This document shows, piece after piece, positions 54,721 through 64,000 of a stretch of 64,000 nucleotides of DNA. The stretch's first letter is position 1; each line of letters begins with the position of its first letter. Made by a program: the position numbers and the translations under genes. The notes beneath the pieces were generated by a model. That model ran no database searches. It saw nothing but the letters and a program-made list of their open reading frames with translations, and was not told the origin of the DNA. The DNA lies in NCBI GenBank assembly GCA_007693745.1, contig REDA01000012.1, positions 1-64,000 of the forward strand. Direction: 5' to 3'. The DNA comes from Balneolaceae bacterium. GTDB taxonomy: Bacteria; Bacteroidota; Rhodothermia; Balneolales; Balneolaceae.

Positions 54721-56076
54721 ATGAAGAAAAACCGAAATAGTATTCCGAGAGCTTCCAAAAAAGAGATTTTTGGATGGTCGATGTTTGATTTTGCCAATCA
54801 GGCCTATACGCTACTGATCATCACCGTCATTTTCCCGGTTCTGTTTACCACTGTGATTGTAGGTGATTCAGACCAGGATTACAGCCTGGGCAATCTTTTA
54901 TGGAGTGTTGCCCTCTCTGCGAGTTACTTTTTAGTTGTACTAAGCGGTCCTGTGTTCGGCGCAATCATGGATTACTCTGCGTTGAAAAAACGGTTTCTCT
55001 TCTACAGTTATCTGCTCACCGTATTCTCTACAGCACTTCTCTATTTTGTTGAACCGGGACTTGTCGTAAGAGGGGTGATCCTGATCATCATCTCAAATTT
55101 CGCCTACGCCATCGGTGAAAATTTTATCGCCTCCTTTTTGCCCAGTTTGGGACCACCCGGTGATCTGGGAAAAATTTCAGGCTTTGGTTGGGCATTGGGC
55201 TATGCCGGGGGACTCTTTTCTGCTGGTTTTGTAATTCTTTTTCTGGGTGAGCCTGTACTTGAGAATTTTGACAACATCCGGTGGGTGGGTCCATGGGCGG
55301 CACTCTTTTTTTTGCTGGCCGCTATTCCCACATTTGTATGGGTAAAAGAACCGGGTGCACGAAAATCCCTGCCGGCCGGGGAGACCTATTTTTCTGTCGG
55401 ATTCAAACGGCTGGGTGAAACGATGAGAATGGTACAACAGTTCAGAGATCTTCTCATATTTTTAATTTCCGTCTTTTTTGCCATGGCGGGAATCTACATT
55501 GTGATCTCCTTTGCTTTTATTTACGGAGATCAGGTGGTTCGCTGGGATGAAAGTGTAAGGGTTCTCATGTTTGTGATTGTTCAGATTACTGCTGCTGCCG
55601 GTGCCTTTACATTCGGCTTTATTCAGGATAAGGCCGGAGCAAAACGAACCTATATCTTTACGCTTGGACTCTGGTTTATTTCCGTTCTTGGTATCTGGGC
55701 TGTAGCTGATATTACTGAATTTGTGAACCGCATGTTCTCCCAGGAGTTTGAAATGCAGTATGTATTCCTCTTTATCGGAATTTTTGCCGGATTAAGCCTG
55801 GGATCGAGTCAATCGGCCAGCCGCGCCCTGGTCGGCATTTTTACTCCTGAGGAAAAATCTGCCGAATTTTTCGGTTTCTGGGGGCTCTCAAACAAAATTG
55901 CCGGAGTCTTTGGAATCATCGGAATCGGACTGCTTCAGGCACAGTTTGGTTTGCACATGTCAGTTCTTTTCTGTGCATTTCTCTTTATAGCAGCCATTCT
56001 GGTCTGTCTCTTTGTGAACGAAACAAGAGGAGAATTGACCGCGGATAACTTTATTGAACAGGATCCGCAGAACTGA
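54721..56076 (+). CDS. UMF1-family MFS transporter (Atg22-like)
   Basis: 451 residues with about 12 hydrophobic segments. The N-terminal signature EIFGWSMFDFANQAYTLLI and GLSLGSSQSASRALVGIFTP are those of the UMF1/Atg22 branch of the major facilitator superfamily. Yeast Atg22 exports amino acids from the vacuole; bacterial substrates are unknown. Monocistronic by appearance, with a perfect palindrome in its promoter region. Confidence 0.9.
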   Translation: MKKNRNSIPRASKKEIFGWSMFDFANQAYTLLIITVIFPVLFTTVIVGDSDQDYSLGNLLWSVALSASYFLVVLSGPVFGAIMDYSALKKRFLFYSYLLTVFSTALLYFVEPGLVVRGVILIIISNFAYAIGENFIASFLPSLGPPGDLGKISGFGWALGYAGGLFSAGFVILFLGEPVLENFDNIRWVGPWAALFFLLAAIPTFVWVKEPGARKSLPAGETYFSVGFKRLGETMRMVQQFRDLLIFLISVFFAMAGIYIVISFAFIYGDQVVRWDESVRVLMFVIVQITAAAGAFTFGFIQDKAGAKRTYIFTLGLWFISVLGIWAVADITEFVNRMFSQEFEMQYVFLFIGIFAGLSLGSSQSASRALVGIFTPEEKSAEFFGFWGLSNKIAGVFGIIGIGLLQAQFGLHMSVLFCAFLFIAAILVCLFVNETRGELTADNFIEQDPQN

Positions 56077-56233
56077 CCGCTCACTCTTTAACAGACTCAT
56101 GTAAGCACGATCACAGCCATGCAGAGAACATAAACAGCCCATTCTGGGTCAATAAACTGATTCATTTGGCCACTGCCGCGTTCTACTCAACCCAAAACAA
56201 TGTGCTTCTACCTCACACGATCTTTTATAAAGG

Positions 56234-56263
56234 TTATCAATAAAAACATCAAATTATTGATAA
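56234..56263. promoter_or_regulatory. Inverted repeat in the AT-rich region upstream of the histone-like gene
   Basis: TTATCAATAA (56234-56243) and TTATTGATAA (56254-56263) are exact reverse complements separated by 10 bases, in a 401-base gene-free AT-rich spacer. It may be an operator or a bent-DNA site, about 215 bases upstream of the histone-like gene. No further gene is seen in 56077-56477. Confidence 0.4.
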
Positions 56264-56477
56264 TATTTAATTTATATTTATTAAGCTCAGCGGGAAACCC
56301 CAAATACCGCTTCTGCTGCTGTTTTTTTTAAAAAAATGTGATTTTTTGTGCTTACTTACCTGTCAGATTGTTACATTTACAATTCGTAAAAAGAATTTTA
56401 TTTTTACTTGATATACAAAATAGCGTATATGCTGTCCGAAACTATAATTTTATAACTAACACTAAACGGAGATAATT

Positions 56478-56651
56478 ATGAGCAGAATTGATGAAGTTAA
56501 AGCACTTATGAGCAGTCTGGAAGAAGATCTTGTGAAGTTCTATGAAAAAGAGAACAAAGCTGCAGGAACAAGAGCCAGAAAGCAGCTTCAGGATCTAAAG
56601 AAGCTTGCACAGGATATTCGTGTTGAAATTCAGAACATGAAAAACAACTGA
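56478..56651 (+). CDS. Small histone H1-like DNA-binding protein
   Basis: 57 residues, all helix-forming and Lys-rich: starts MSRIDEVKALMSSLEEDLVK, continues FYEKENKAAGTRARKQLQDL and ends KKLAQDIRVEIQNMKNN. This fits the short histone H1/Hc1-like family typical of Bacteroidota, thought to bind and compact DNA; the KxNKAAGTRxRK core is the family mark. It has a strong Shine-Dalgarno (GGAG, 8 bases before ATG), unusual in this window, and a perfect terminator follows 16 bases after the stop, so it is a highly expressed monocistronic gene by appearance. Confidence 0.85.
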   Translation: MSRIDEVKALMSSLEEDLVKFYEKENKAAGTRARKQLQDLKKLAQDIRVEIQNMKNN

Positions 56652-56667
56652 TTGAATCTGTTTATCC

Positions 56668-56697
56668 TAAAAAAGCTGCGTCTTCGCGGCTTTTTTT
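56668..56697 (+). terminator. Intrinsic terminator of the histone-like gene
   Basis: AAAAAAGCTGCG-TCTT-CGCGGCTTTTTTT: an 11-base stem (one G-T pair) with a 4-base loop and T7 tail, starting 17 bases after the stop codon. The A-rich left arm would let it act in both directions. Confidence 0.9.
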
Positions 56698-56721
56698 ATT
56701 TATAGCAGCCTGAGCACCCGA

Positions 56722-57198
56722 ATGAACAGTTCATTTCATAAACTGACTCCCAGAGCCATTCGTGTATGGCAGTGGGGGAATGGCATCGGAAATCTCTTCT
56801 TACTGGCAGTTCCGGCAGGGTATTTCTTCATTTTTGGTGTCAGTGGCCTCCATACCTGGCTCCTTTCCCTGCTGTCTCTTTTCAGTTTTACTCTCTGGGT
56901 CTCATCACTCACGTGGTTTCCCTATCTGACCTGGAAAAACTGGCGGTACTGTGTAGATGAAAAGGAGATTGATCTGAAGCGGGGGGTAATTGTAAAGACG
57001 AGAACACTGATCCCGCTCAGCAGGGTACAGCATGTTGATACCCGGCAGGGTCCTCTCCTTCGCTGGTTTGGGCTCTCTACCGTTACCATATCCACTGCGG
57101 CAACCACTCATGAAATTCCGGCACTCGACAGCGTTATTGCTGACAGGGTGAGAAAGAAAATCTCAACCTATGCCCGATTAGCTGAAGAAGATGTCTGA
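56722..57198 (+). CDS. Bacterial PH-domain (bPH2, YdbS-like) membrane protein
   Basis: 158 residues: two hydrophobic helices (about 22-42 and 45-65) followed by a bPH2/DUF304 domain (WRYCVDEKEIDLKRGVIVKT, IPLSRVQHVDTRQGPLLRWF, GLSTVTISTAA). This is the short partner of the YdbS-YdbT pair known in Firmicutes, where it affects antimicrobial-peptide resistance; function in this phylum is unproven. The stop overlaps the start of the long partner by 8 bases, so they are coupled. Confidence 0.85.
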   Translation: MNSSFHKLTPRAIRVWQWGNGIGNLFLLAVPAGYFFIFGVSGLHTWLLSLLSLFSFTLWVSSLTWFPYLTWKNWRYCVDEKEIDLKRGVIVKTRTLIPLSRVQHVDTRQGPLLRWFGLSTVTISTAATTHEIPALDSVIADRVRKKISTYARLAEEDV

Positions 57199-58717
57199 GT
57201 TTGAAAGGCAGCATCCCATAGCGGCCATCAGCCGGGCAGCGGGCCTTATCCGGGGAAATCTGATCACCATTCTTGTATTCCTCTTTGTGGGTGCCCAGAG
57301 TGATAACTTCCCCTTTTTATGGTGGATTGGAGGAGGGTTTGGATTTCTACTCGCCACTGGAATAGTGAACTGGTGGCGCTTTCTCTATAAGCTCGAGGAT
57401 GATACACTTCACATCAGGAGCGGCATTTTCGTCCGGAAGGATCTCTATCTCACCCGGGACAGGGTTCAGGTGATTGATATCTCCTCTGGTGTTTTACAGC
57501 GTCTGTTTGGGCTGGTAAGGCTCGATATACAGACGGCGGGGTCCAGCTCCAGGCAAGCCGCTATCGATGCCATAACCGTGGAGAAAGCTGAGGAAATCAA
57601 TCAAAATCTGCGGAAGCAGAGAATCTCAGATACCGGAGAGCATACTGAAGAGGAGGCCGGAACAGATCGTTCTTCGGCGCCGCCGCTCATCATTGCTATG
57701 CCGTTCAAGGAACTGATCATCGCAGCATCCACATCCGGCAGTTTTGGAATCGCACTCTCCATTCTGGGTACACTTTTTTCCCAGGCTGAACCTTTTATCA
57801 GTGACTCCGGTTTTTTTGATTTCATTTTTGGTTTGCTTCCCTCCGAAAGCGACACCCTGATGATCGCATCGGTCATTCTGCTCTTTGTTCTCTTTGCCTG
57901 GCTTCTCTCGTTTTTTGGCACTCTTTTCACCTATGGAAATTTCAGCCTCGAACTGCGAAAGGATGAAATTATCATTTCCAGGGGTATTTTTGAAAAAAAG
58001 AGAGTCACAATCCCTTTCAACCGGATACAGGCAGTACATGTCACAGAAGGCCTCATACGGCAACCGCTTGGATACGCGTCCATTCACCTGGAAAGTGCCG
58101 GTTACGGTGATGAAAAGGGTACCGGATCCATCGTTCTCTTCCCACTGATCCACAAAAAATCCATACAGCACTTTTTCCGGGATGTGCTTCCACACTGCAA
58201 TACAGAGGCTGCCGGAATAAAGCCTCCGCCAAGGGCGCTGAGGCGATATCTGTTCAGATCCACCCTGCCGGCGCTTCTGCTTGCCGGAGCACTCTACCAG
58301 TTTCTTCAGTTCAACCTGCTTGTCTGGATTCTCCCGATACTGGCACTGATCTGGGGATGGCTGAAATTCAGGGATACCGCACTGGGTTTTCAGGACGATC
58401 TCTACATCATCCGAAGCAGGCGTTTCTCAAGATCAACTGCCTACATCCGAAGAAAGAGAATTCAGGATGCTACACTCTCAGAGAGTCCCTTCCAACGCTT
58501 CAGGGCACTCTGTTCGTTTGAGCTTCATGTCGCATCCGGAGATCAGGGCAAAACATTCTCTGTCAGGGATATTGAACAATTGCACGGACTCGGGCACCTC
58601 TCACAACTCAAAAAAGAGCATACCATACACGATACCCAAGCGGAAGAGATACGAACCGATCAGATCCGGCTTCCGGGGTGGATGAATCCAAACCTTTCAA
58701 AAACTATTGAATCATGA
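57191..58717 (+). CDS. Bacterial PH-domain (YdbT-like) membrane protein, two to three bPH2 modules
   Basis: 508 residues with at least three hydrophobic hairpins and bPH2 repeats. The first repeat is FLYKLEDDTLHIRSGIFVRK with DRVQVIDISSGVLQRLFGL; the second is ELRKDEIIISRGIFEKKRVT with FNRIQAVHVTEGLIRQPLGY; the third, weaker, is around LYIIRSRRFSRSTAYIRRKR. It is the usual long partner of the preceding gene (8-base overlap) and its own stop overlaps the creatininase gene by 4 bases. A membrane complex is likely; the bound ligand is not known. Confidence 0.87.
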   Translation: MSEFERQHPIAAISRAAGLIRGNLITILVFLFVGAQSDNFPFLWWIGGGFGFLLATGIVNWWRFLYKLEDDTLHIRSGIFVRKDLYLTRDRVQVIDISSGVLQRLFGLVRLDIQTAGSSSRQAAIDAITVEKAEEINQNLRKQRISDTGEHTEEEAGTDRSSAPPLIIAMPFKELIIAASTSGSFGIALSILGTLFSQAEPFISDSGFFDFIFGLLPSESDTLMIASVILLFVLFAWLLSFFGTLFTYGNFSLELRKDEIIISRGIFEKKRVTIPFNRIQAVHVTEGLIRQPLGYASIHLESAGYGDEKGTGSIVLFPLIHKKSIQHFFRDVLPHCNTEAAGIKPPPRALRRYLFRSTLPALLLAGALYQFLQFNLLVWILPILALIWGWLKFRDTALGFQDDLYIIRSRRFSRSTAYIRRKRIQDATLSESPFQRFRALCSFELHVASGDQGKTFSVRDIEQLHGLGHLSQLKKEHTIHDTQAEEIRTDQIRLPGWMNPNLSKTIES

Positions 58718-59484
58718 GACCATACATACTCGCAGAAAACAACTGGAGAGATATCAGGGATATGAATATTGAGGTTGCACTGCTTCCCTGGGGAGCAACT
58801 GAAGCTCACAACACCCACCTCCCCTACGCAACCGATAATTTTCAAGTGGAGGAGCTTGCGGCAGAAGCAGGCAGAATCGCTCATGAAAATGGCGCCGGAG
58901 TGATCGTTCTTCCTGCTGTGCCATTTGGTGTGAATACAGGTCAGGCCGACATCCGGCTGGATATGAATCTGAATCCTTCCACCCAGCTTTCAATCCTCCG
59001 CGATCTGATCACAGTGCTGAACCGTCAAAAGATCCATAAATTTCTGCTTTTGAACGGTCATGGGGGGAATAACTTTAAACCGCTCCTGAGAGAACTCGGG
59101 CTCGAATTCCCCGACATGTTTCTCTCGCTCTGCGACTGGTTTCAGATCGCGAAAAGAGAAATCTCTTTCAGAGAGTCCGGCGATCACGCTGATGAGATGG
59201 AGACCAGCCTGATGATGAAACTCCGGCCCGGCCTGGTACAGCCTCTCCATACTGCAGGCGAAGGGAAAGCAAAGGTTTCTGTGATAACAGGTATCACTGA
59301 GGGTTGGGCCTGGGCAGAACGGGAATGGTCGAAGGTTACCGCCGATACCGGCATCGGCAACCCAAAATATGCAACTCCTGAAAAGGGTGAGGAGGTCTTC
59401 CGGGTAGTCTCGGGCAAAATTGCAGTGCTGATCAGTGAAATTGCATCCATGAAAATGGACCAGCGGTATCGGAATCCCGAATGA
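58714..59484 (+). CDS. Creatininase-family metal-dependent amidohydrolase
   Basis: 256 residues. The family metal site is seen in WGATEAHNTHLPYATDN (Glu, His, His and Asp), LLNGHGGNN and the acidic DEMETSL. Members cleave creatinine, or act as formamide/amidohydrolases in flavin or mycofactocin-related pathways; here the substrate is open. It starts at ATGA overlapping the stop of the PH-domain gene, so all three genes form one operon, an association I would not have predicted. Confidence 0.88.
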   Translation: MRPYILAENNWRDIRDMNIEVALLPWGATEAHNTHLPYATDNFQVEELAAEAGRIAHENGAGVIVLPAVPFGVNTGQADIRLDMNLNPSTQLSILRDLITVLNRQKIHKFLLLNGHGGNNFKPLLRELGLEFPDMFLSLCDWFQIAKREISFRESGDHADEMETSLMMKLRPGLVQPLHTAGEGKAKVSVITGITEGWAWAEREWSKVTADTGIGNPKYATPEKGEEVFRVVSGKIAVLISEIASMKMDQRYRNPE

Positions 59485-59611
59485 ACTGCATACCATCCTG
59501 ATGGTCATATTCACCATTTACTGAGGAGACGGCGGGTGATTCAGACTACTCCCTGATCCTCACTTCCTAAGCCGGATTCACACTTCAAAAAGAAACCGCA
59601 TCCGGCTCTTT

Positions 59612-62521
59612 TCAGAGTTCTCCCACACCCATTCCCTCAGAGTACGCTTCAATGGGCAGGCAGCTGCAGACCAGGTTTCGGTCTCCGTAGGCATCATCGA
59701 CCCTGCTTGCAGCGGGCCAGAATTTATTGAATCGTAGTCCTGGCAATGGAAACACAGCTTTCTCCCTGGTATAGGGGCGTGTCCACTCCCCGCTGAGCAC
59801 CACCCGCATCGTATGGGGCGCATGTTTCAAAACATTGTTTTCGCTGTCGGCCTGCCCTGTTTCGATCTCCCGTATTTCATTACGGATTCCGATCATCGCC
59901 TCACAAAAACGATCCAGCTCTGCTTTCGATTCACTCTCGGTAGGTTCAATCATCAACGTACCCGCAACAGGAAAAGACATGGTTGGAGCATGAAAACCGT
60001 AATCCATCAATCTCTTGGCAAGATCTGTGGCTTCAATACCGGCACTCTGCTTAAAGCCTCTCAAATCAATGATAAACTCATGAGCACTCCGGCCGCTTTT
60101 TCCGGTAAACAGGATGGGATAATGATCCTTCAGGCGGTCTTTAATATAGTTCGCGTTCAGAATCGCAATCTCTGTAGCCTCTCTAAGCCCTTCGGCACCC
60201 ATCATACGGATATAGGCGTGTGAGATAGTGAGGATGCTCGCACTTCCCCAGGGTGCTGATGATACTGCCGGAATCGCATGATCGCCGCCGGTAGGGACGA
60301 TATCATGACCCGGTAAAAACGGTTTCAGTTTTGCATTCACCCCGATCGGACCCATTCCGGGTCCGCCGCCGCCGTGCGGAATACAGAAGGTCTTGTGAAG
60401 ATTCAGGTGACAAACATCCGCGCCGATCAGTGCCGGTGAGGTGAGCCCTACCTGAGCATTCATGTTGGCACCATCCATGTACACGAGTCCGCCATGCTGA
60501 TGGATCAGTTCACAAATTTCACGAATATCCTCCTCAAATACACCGTGAGTGGAGGGATAGGTCACCATGAGGGCCGCCAGGCGGTCGCTGTACTTTTCCG
60601 CCTTTTCCCTGAGGTCGGCCAGGTCAATATTGCCCTGATCGTCGCATCGCGTCACTACAACTTCCATCCCTGCCATGACTGCGCTTGCCGGGTTTGTGCC
60701 GTGTGCCGAAGAGGGTACGATCGTTATCGTACGCTGGGTATCACCATTGGCAAGATGATATCCGCGTATCGTCATCAGTCCGGCATACTCTCCCTGAGCG
60801 CCGGAGTTGGGTTGCAGCGACATCGCCTCGAATCCGGTAATCTCAGAGAGCCACTCATTCAGCTCTTCAAACAGTTGCTGATATCCCTGCGCCTGATCCA
60901 CCGGAGCAAACGGATGTATTTTCCCAAATTCCGGCCATGTCAGCGGGATCATCTCTGCCGTGGCATTCAGCTTCATTGTGCAGGATCCAAGTGAAATCAT
61001 GGAGTGCGTGAGGCTCAGGTCTCTGTTTTCAAGTTCCTTCAGATAGCGAAGCATTTCATGTTCCGAATGAAACTGATTGAAAACCGGGTGCTCCATAAAC
61101 GGTGAAGTTCGGTTCAGTGAGCCGGGAAACTCAACCACTGTATTTTCCAGCTCTTTCCGGATATCCGGTGCAGATTTTCTGCCGGAAACTTCAGAAAAGA
61201 TCCGGACAATCTCTTCCGCATCTTCCACTGTTTTTGTTTCATCAAATGAAATGCCAATCCGGTTTCCGCTGTACCGAAAATTCATCTGATGACTCTCGGT
61301 ACGTTCTCTTATTGTTTGTATCAGATTTTCATCCTGAACAACCAGGGTTACTGTATCAAAAAAGCAGTCTGATACCAGTTCAAACCCCATTTCAGTGAGT
61401 GCCGAGGCGGTCAGTTTTGCCAATCCGTGAATTCGGGATGCGATTCTTCGAAGACCTTCCGGGCCGTGATAGACCCCGTAGGCCCCTGCCACAACAGCAA
61501 GCAGAACCTGAGCAGTACAGATGTTGGACGTAGCTTTCTCCCTGCGAATATGCTGTTCCCGTGTCTGCAGAGCCATTCTGTATGCCGGATTTCCTTCAGA
61601 ATCTTTGGTAATGCCGATTATCCGGCCAGGTATCTGTCTTTTGAATTCCTCCCGTGTGGCAAAATATGCAGCATGAGGGCCGCCATATCCCATCGGAACC
61701 CCAAAACGCTGCGTGGTTCCGACCACAACATCTGCCCCCATATCGCCTGGAGGTGTCAGGAGAGTCAGGCTCAGCAGATCCGCTGCCACAGTAACAAAGA
61801 GATCATTTTCCTTTGCGGCAGCGATCAGGCTCCGTAAATCCCTGACCGTGCCGAAAGTGTCCGGATACTGCAAGAGAATACCAAACAGGGATGGATCCGT
61901 CACATCCAATGTTGCGGGGTCTCCCGTAATGAGTTCAATGTCGAGCGGCTCCATTCTGCTTTGGATGACGGAAAGTGTCTGCGGGTGACAAAACTCCGAT
62001 ACAAAGTAGCGTCTGGCAGACTTCCGCTTCTCCCCCTTTCTCTGACTGAAGAGCATGGAGATGGCTTCGGCAGCGGCAGTGCCCTCATCCAGCAGAGACG
62101 CATTGGCAATCTCCATACCGGTAAGATCCGTTACCATCGTCTGGAAATTGATCAGTGCTTCCAGTCGGCCCTGTGCAATCTCTGCCTGATAGGGAGTATA
62201 GGCTGTGTACCAGCCCGGATTTTCAAGAATATTACGGAGAATCACATTCGGAGTGTGAGTGTCATAATATCCCATTCCGATATAACTTTTAAAAATCCTG
62301 TTCCGGGATGCAATCGATTTGATATGACTCAGATAATCATGTTCAGAAAGAGCTTCCGGAAGCTTCAGAGACTTCTGCATCCGAATTTGGGCAGGAACCG
62401 TTTCACTGATAAGCTGCTCCACAGATTCTGCTCCAATCAGCTGAAGCATTTCTGCAATCTGCTGTTGATCAGGGCCATTGTGCCTTGATGAAAATTTCTC
62501 CTTATCAAACTGGATCTGCAT
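59612..62521 (-). CDS. gcvP: Glycine dehydrogenase (decarboxylating), P-protein
   Basis: 969-residue full-length single-chain P-protein of the glycine cleavage system. It decarboxylates glycine on PLP and passes aminomethyl to lipoyl-H-protein. Both homologous halves are present; the PLP lysine lies in [17 protein letters not shown], with the glycine-binding [16 protein letters not shown] and the N-terminal [15 protein letters not shown]. GcvH and GcvT are not in the window. Convergent with the creatininase gene, 127 bases apart; 213 bases separate its start from the DtxR-type gene. Confidence 0.97.
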   Translation of the reverse strand: MQIQFDKEKFSSRHNGPDQQQIAEMLQLIGAESVEQLISETVPAQIRMQKSLKLPEALSEHDYLSHIKSIASRNRIFKSYIGMGYYDTHTPNVILRNILENPGWYTAYTPYQAEIAQGRLEALINFQTMVTDLTGMEIANASLLDEGTAAAEAISMLFSQRKGEKRKSARRYFVSEFCHPQTLSVIQSRMEPLDIELITGDPATLDVTDPSLFGILLQYPDTFGTVRDLRSLIAAAKENDLFVTVAADLLSLTLLTPPGDMGADVVVGTTQRFGVPMGYGGPHAAYFATREEFKRQIPGRIIGITKDSEGNPAYRMALQTREQHIRREKATSNICTAQVLLAVVAGAYGVYHGPEGLRRIASRIHGLAKLTASALTEMGFELVSDCFFDTVTLVVQDENLIQTIRERTESHQMNFRYSGNRIGISFDETKTVEDAEEIVRIFSEVSGRKSAPDIRKELENTVVEFPGSLNRTSPFMEHPVFNQFHSEHEMLRYLKELENRDLSLTHSMISLGSCTMKLNATAEMIPLTWPEFGKIHPFAPVDQAQGYQQLFEELNEWLSEITGFEAMSLQPNSGAQGEYAGLMTIRGYHLANGDTQRTITIVPSSAHGTNPASAVMAGMEVVVTRCDDQGNIDLADLREKAEKYSDRLAALMVTYPSTHGVFEEDIREICELIHQHGGLVYMDGANMNAQVGLTSPALIGADVCHLNLHKTFCIPHGGGGPGMGPIGVNAKLKPFLPGHDIVPTGGDHAIPAVSSAPWGSASILTISHAYIRMMGAEGLREATEIAILNANYIKDRLKDHYPILFTGKSGRSAHEFIIDLRGFKQSAGIEATDLAKRLMDYGFHAPTMSFPVAGTLMIEPTESESKAELDRFCEAMIGIRNEIREIETGQADSENNVLKHAPHTMRVVLSGEWTRPYTREKAVFPLPGLRFNKFWPAASRVDDAYGDRNLVCSCLPIEAYSEGMGVGEL

Positions 62522-62734
62522 AGTGTCTGGAACTTTTTAGTGCTGGATTGAATATGAGTTGTGAAGAACAGAAATTGCTTTAATACGGTTCACTTGCGCA
62601 GCAAAATCCATCATCTTTTTTTTCGCGAAATCACCTTTCAAATATACGTTTTTTCACCGCTTCAATCCGTCACTCAAACAAACTTTTTTAATTTTTTCAA
62701 TAGAAGGGGACCTTTAAAAACCCGGCGGCAGCAG

Positions 62735-63403
62735 TCAGCTCTCTCTGTTCATTGCATTGACCAGCAGCACACTGCACACCTTTTCTGAAAAAACCTGAGC
62801 GGTCTGTCCCGGCCAGGAGAGTGTCATGCTCCCGTCAAACTCTTCCACTTTTACAATGCGGATAACGCTCTCCAGTGCGAGCTCTTTTTCATCCAGATAC
62901 CGGAGAAATTGTTCTGTGGTATTGCCAAGTGCCTTCAGAATCACAATATCACCTCCACTGAATTCTGAGAGCTTCCTGAGATCCTGTGCTTCAACCTGTC
63001 CGTTTTTGTCCGGTATCGGAGAGCCGTGCGGATCGTGCGAAGGGTATCCGAGCATTTCATCCAGGCGGTCAAAAAAAAGCGGGGATTTCAGATGCTCTAT
63101 ATGTTCGGCAATCTCATGAACCTCATCCCAGCCTATGCCCATTTTCTCCGCAAGAAACATCTCTGTGAGCCGGTGTTTACGAATAATCAGTGCCGCCTGC
63201 TTTTTACCGGCATCGCTCAATTCCAGTGGTTTGTACTTCTCATATTTTACAAAGCCCATAGAGGCCAGTCTATTTACCATACTGTTAACCGTGGGCAGGC
63301 TCACCTCCATTCGCTTTGCAAGATCGGTAACGTTGATCGTCTCCGTCTGTTCCGCGAGGCTGAAGAGCGCTTTCAGATAATTTTCAATGGTTTGAGTAGC
63401 CAT
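62735..63403 (-). CDS. DtxR/MntR-family metal-dependent repressor
   Basis: 222 residues: winged helix (TETINVTDLAKRMEVSLPTV), dimerisation domain and C-terminal SH3-like FeoA-type domain (about 150-215). Metal ligands resemble MntR more than DtxR: VHEIAEHIEHL has Glu where DtxR has Cys102; the N-terminal ligand position is Asn (ENYLKALFSL), as in many FCB relatives. Mn2+ is the likelier co-repressor, but Fe2+ is possible. It is divergent from a ZIP transporter gene, with a clean inverted repeat between them at 63578-63619. Confidence 0.9.
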   Translation of the reverse strand: MATQTIENYLKALFSLAEQTETINVTDLAKRMEVSLPTVNSMVNRLASMGFVKYEKYKPLELSDAGKKQAALIIRKHRLTEMFLAEKMGIGWDEVHEIAEHIEHLKSPLFFDRLDEMLGYPSHDPHGSPIPDKNGQVEAQDLRKLSEFSGGDIVILKALGNTTEQFLRYLDEKELALESVIRIVKVEEFDGSMTLSWPGQTAQVFSEKVCSVLLVNAMNRES

Positions 63404-63577
63404 AAAGAAGAAAATATCGATTCTAGTTCTATCGTATCATCACGTTTAAAAACCCCGGATTTTGGGCGTGTGCAACAAAGACTCCAAAGAATTCACCCTG
63501 TTCAGTCGTGATCACCACTGGCGCTGTATTGCAGAAAAACCGTAATCGTGATCGTACATATTTAACAGATGCCTGTT

Positions 63578-63619
63578 TTATTAGACTAATATAACTATTA
63601 TATTCTTATAGTCTAATAA
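63578..63619. promoter_or_regulatory. Candidate DtxR/MntR operator pair
   Basis: TTATTAGACTA (63578-63588) and TAGTCTAATAA (63609-63619) are exact inverted copies with a 20-base AT-rich spacer. Each arm holds TTAG-N-CTAA (the second with one mismatch), a near-palindrome of the kind bound by MntR/DtxR dimers. The site lies between the repressor gene (start 63403) and the ZIP gene (start 63782), about 160-175 bases from either. Binding is inferred. Confidence 0.55.
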
Positions 63620-63781
63620 TTATAGGGGTCTTTACAAGCCTGATCGTGGTTAGGCAGAATTCCGGAGAAAACGCAAACCGGCGGCCTCAAATAGTGGTCA
63701 GGAATTTTTGACTGGCTCAGCGTCATCATCGTACAGATTCAGTTGTTTCACAATGCCCTTACACTTTTCATTCAAATCATC

Positions 63782-64000
63782 ATGGACGGTCAGCTGACAG
63801 CGAACTGGTTTTTACAGGCAGACCCACTGCTGCAGGCTTTTCTGGCGGGGACACTTGCCTGGTTCACCACTGCTGCCGGTGCCGCAGTTGTTTTTTTAAA
63901 CAAAAATGTGAGTCGTAAATTTCTGGATGCGGCACTCGGTTTTGCTGCCGGTGTTATGATTGCCGCCTCGATCTGGTCACTTCTTGAGCCGTCCATGAGT
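63782..64000 (+). CDS. ZIP family metal transporter, N-terminal part (cut by window end)
   Basis: The first 73 codons of a membrane protein. AFLAGTLAWFTTAAGAAVVF is helix I and LGFAAGVMIAASIWSLLEPS is helix II with the ZIP-type pattern G-x-x-x-A-x-x-x-x-L, resembling the GufA/ZIP11 branch. It should import zinc, manganese or iron. The frame is also open upstream to about 63695 and could encode an extra hydrophobic stretch, but no ATG precedes 63782. Divergent from, and probably controlled by, the DtxR/MntR-type repressor. Confidence 0.8.
   Translation, partial: MDGQLTANWFLQADPLLQAFLAGTLAWFTTAAGAAVVFLNKNVSRKFLDAALGFAAGVMIAASIWSLLEPSMS

Noticed and set aside
1-64000. CRISPR array or prophage
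   Set aside because: No regularly spaced identical repeats, no cas genes and no phage structural genes; the dispersed 140-base repeats are tens of kilobases apart and diverged.

Overview
The window reads as chromosomal DNA of a free-living Gram-negative bacterium of the FCB group, most like Balneolota/Rhodothermia. This rests on an S46 dipeptidyl-peptidase, a TonB receptor with a carboxypeptidase-like N-domain, DUF3078 and Porin O/P outer-membrane proteins, a 57-residue Bacteroidota-type histone H1-like protein, weak or absent Shine-Dalgarno sites, and a TAnnTTTG-type -7 promoter element just before a tRNA gene. This is inference from gene content; no rRNA lies in the window.

Layout. 0.2-5.6 kb: a hydrolase lipoprotein, an S46 peptidase, a trans-sulfuration enzyme and a three-gene redox operon (DUF2892 membrane protein, thioredoxin, OsmC). 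5.8-9.3 kb: a Crp/Fnr regulator divergent from an oxygenase-only nitric oxide synthase, followed by a convergent ALDH7-type dehydrogenase. 9.3-12.2 kb: an AT-rich accessory island with an integrase fragment, a DUF4143 ATPase, an intact-looking class D beta-lactamase and the C-terminal stub of a RelE/HigB-like toxin. 12.2-22.3 kb: housekeeping genes (TrmH-type methyltransferase, PIN-PhoH, esterase, DoxX, APC permease, membrane pyrophosphatase, Pth, L25, PRPP synthetase, tRNA-Gln). 22.7-33.2 kb: a PyrR-like protein, DUF3078 barrel, PLP decarboxylase, double GT2 glycosyltransferase, VOC protein, GltX, and a lipoprotein/TonB-receptor pair. 33.5-46.6 kb: an AsmA-like giant, Lgt, a LolA-like protein, RlmN, a barrel protein, a two-RCK potassium channel, a phosphohexomutase, a porin and tRNA-Met. 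46.7-53.1 kb: a free Hpt protein, a free receiver, a glycosidase fused to a worn amidase-like domain, and a 1016-residue hybrid histidine kinase. 53.3-64 kb: NAD-type isocitrate dehydrogenase, a UMF1 transporter, the histone-like protein, a PH-domain/creatininase operon, GcvP, and a DtxR/MntR regulator divergent from a ZIP transporter cut by the window end.

The least explained signal is a family of five diverged intergenic repeats of about 131-143 bp (19.8, 33.2, 36.8, 45.0 and 53.2 kb), with GGGGGCTTTGAAAAAC-like inverted ends, two conserved inner blocks and a variable middle. They lie in both orientations, never inside a gene, and look like a non-coding MITE-type element or structured regulatory repeat. 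Other points to follow are the NOS/Crp-Fnr/redox neighbourhood with an FNR-like box, the layered island at 9.3-12.2 kb, the fused glycosidase/dead-amidase lipoprotein, and several clean inverted repeats in promoter regions, above all between the DtxR/MntR regulator and the ZIP gene.
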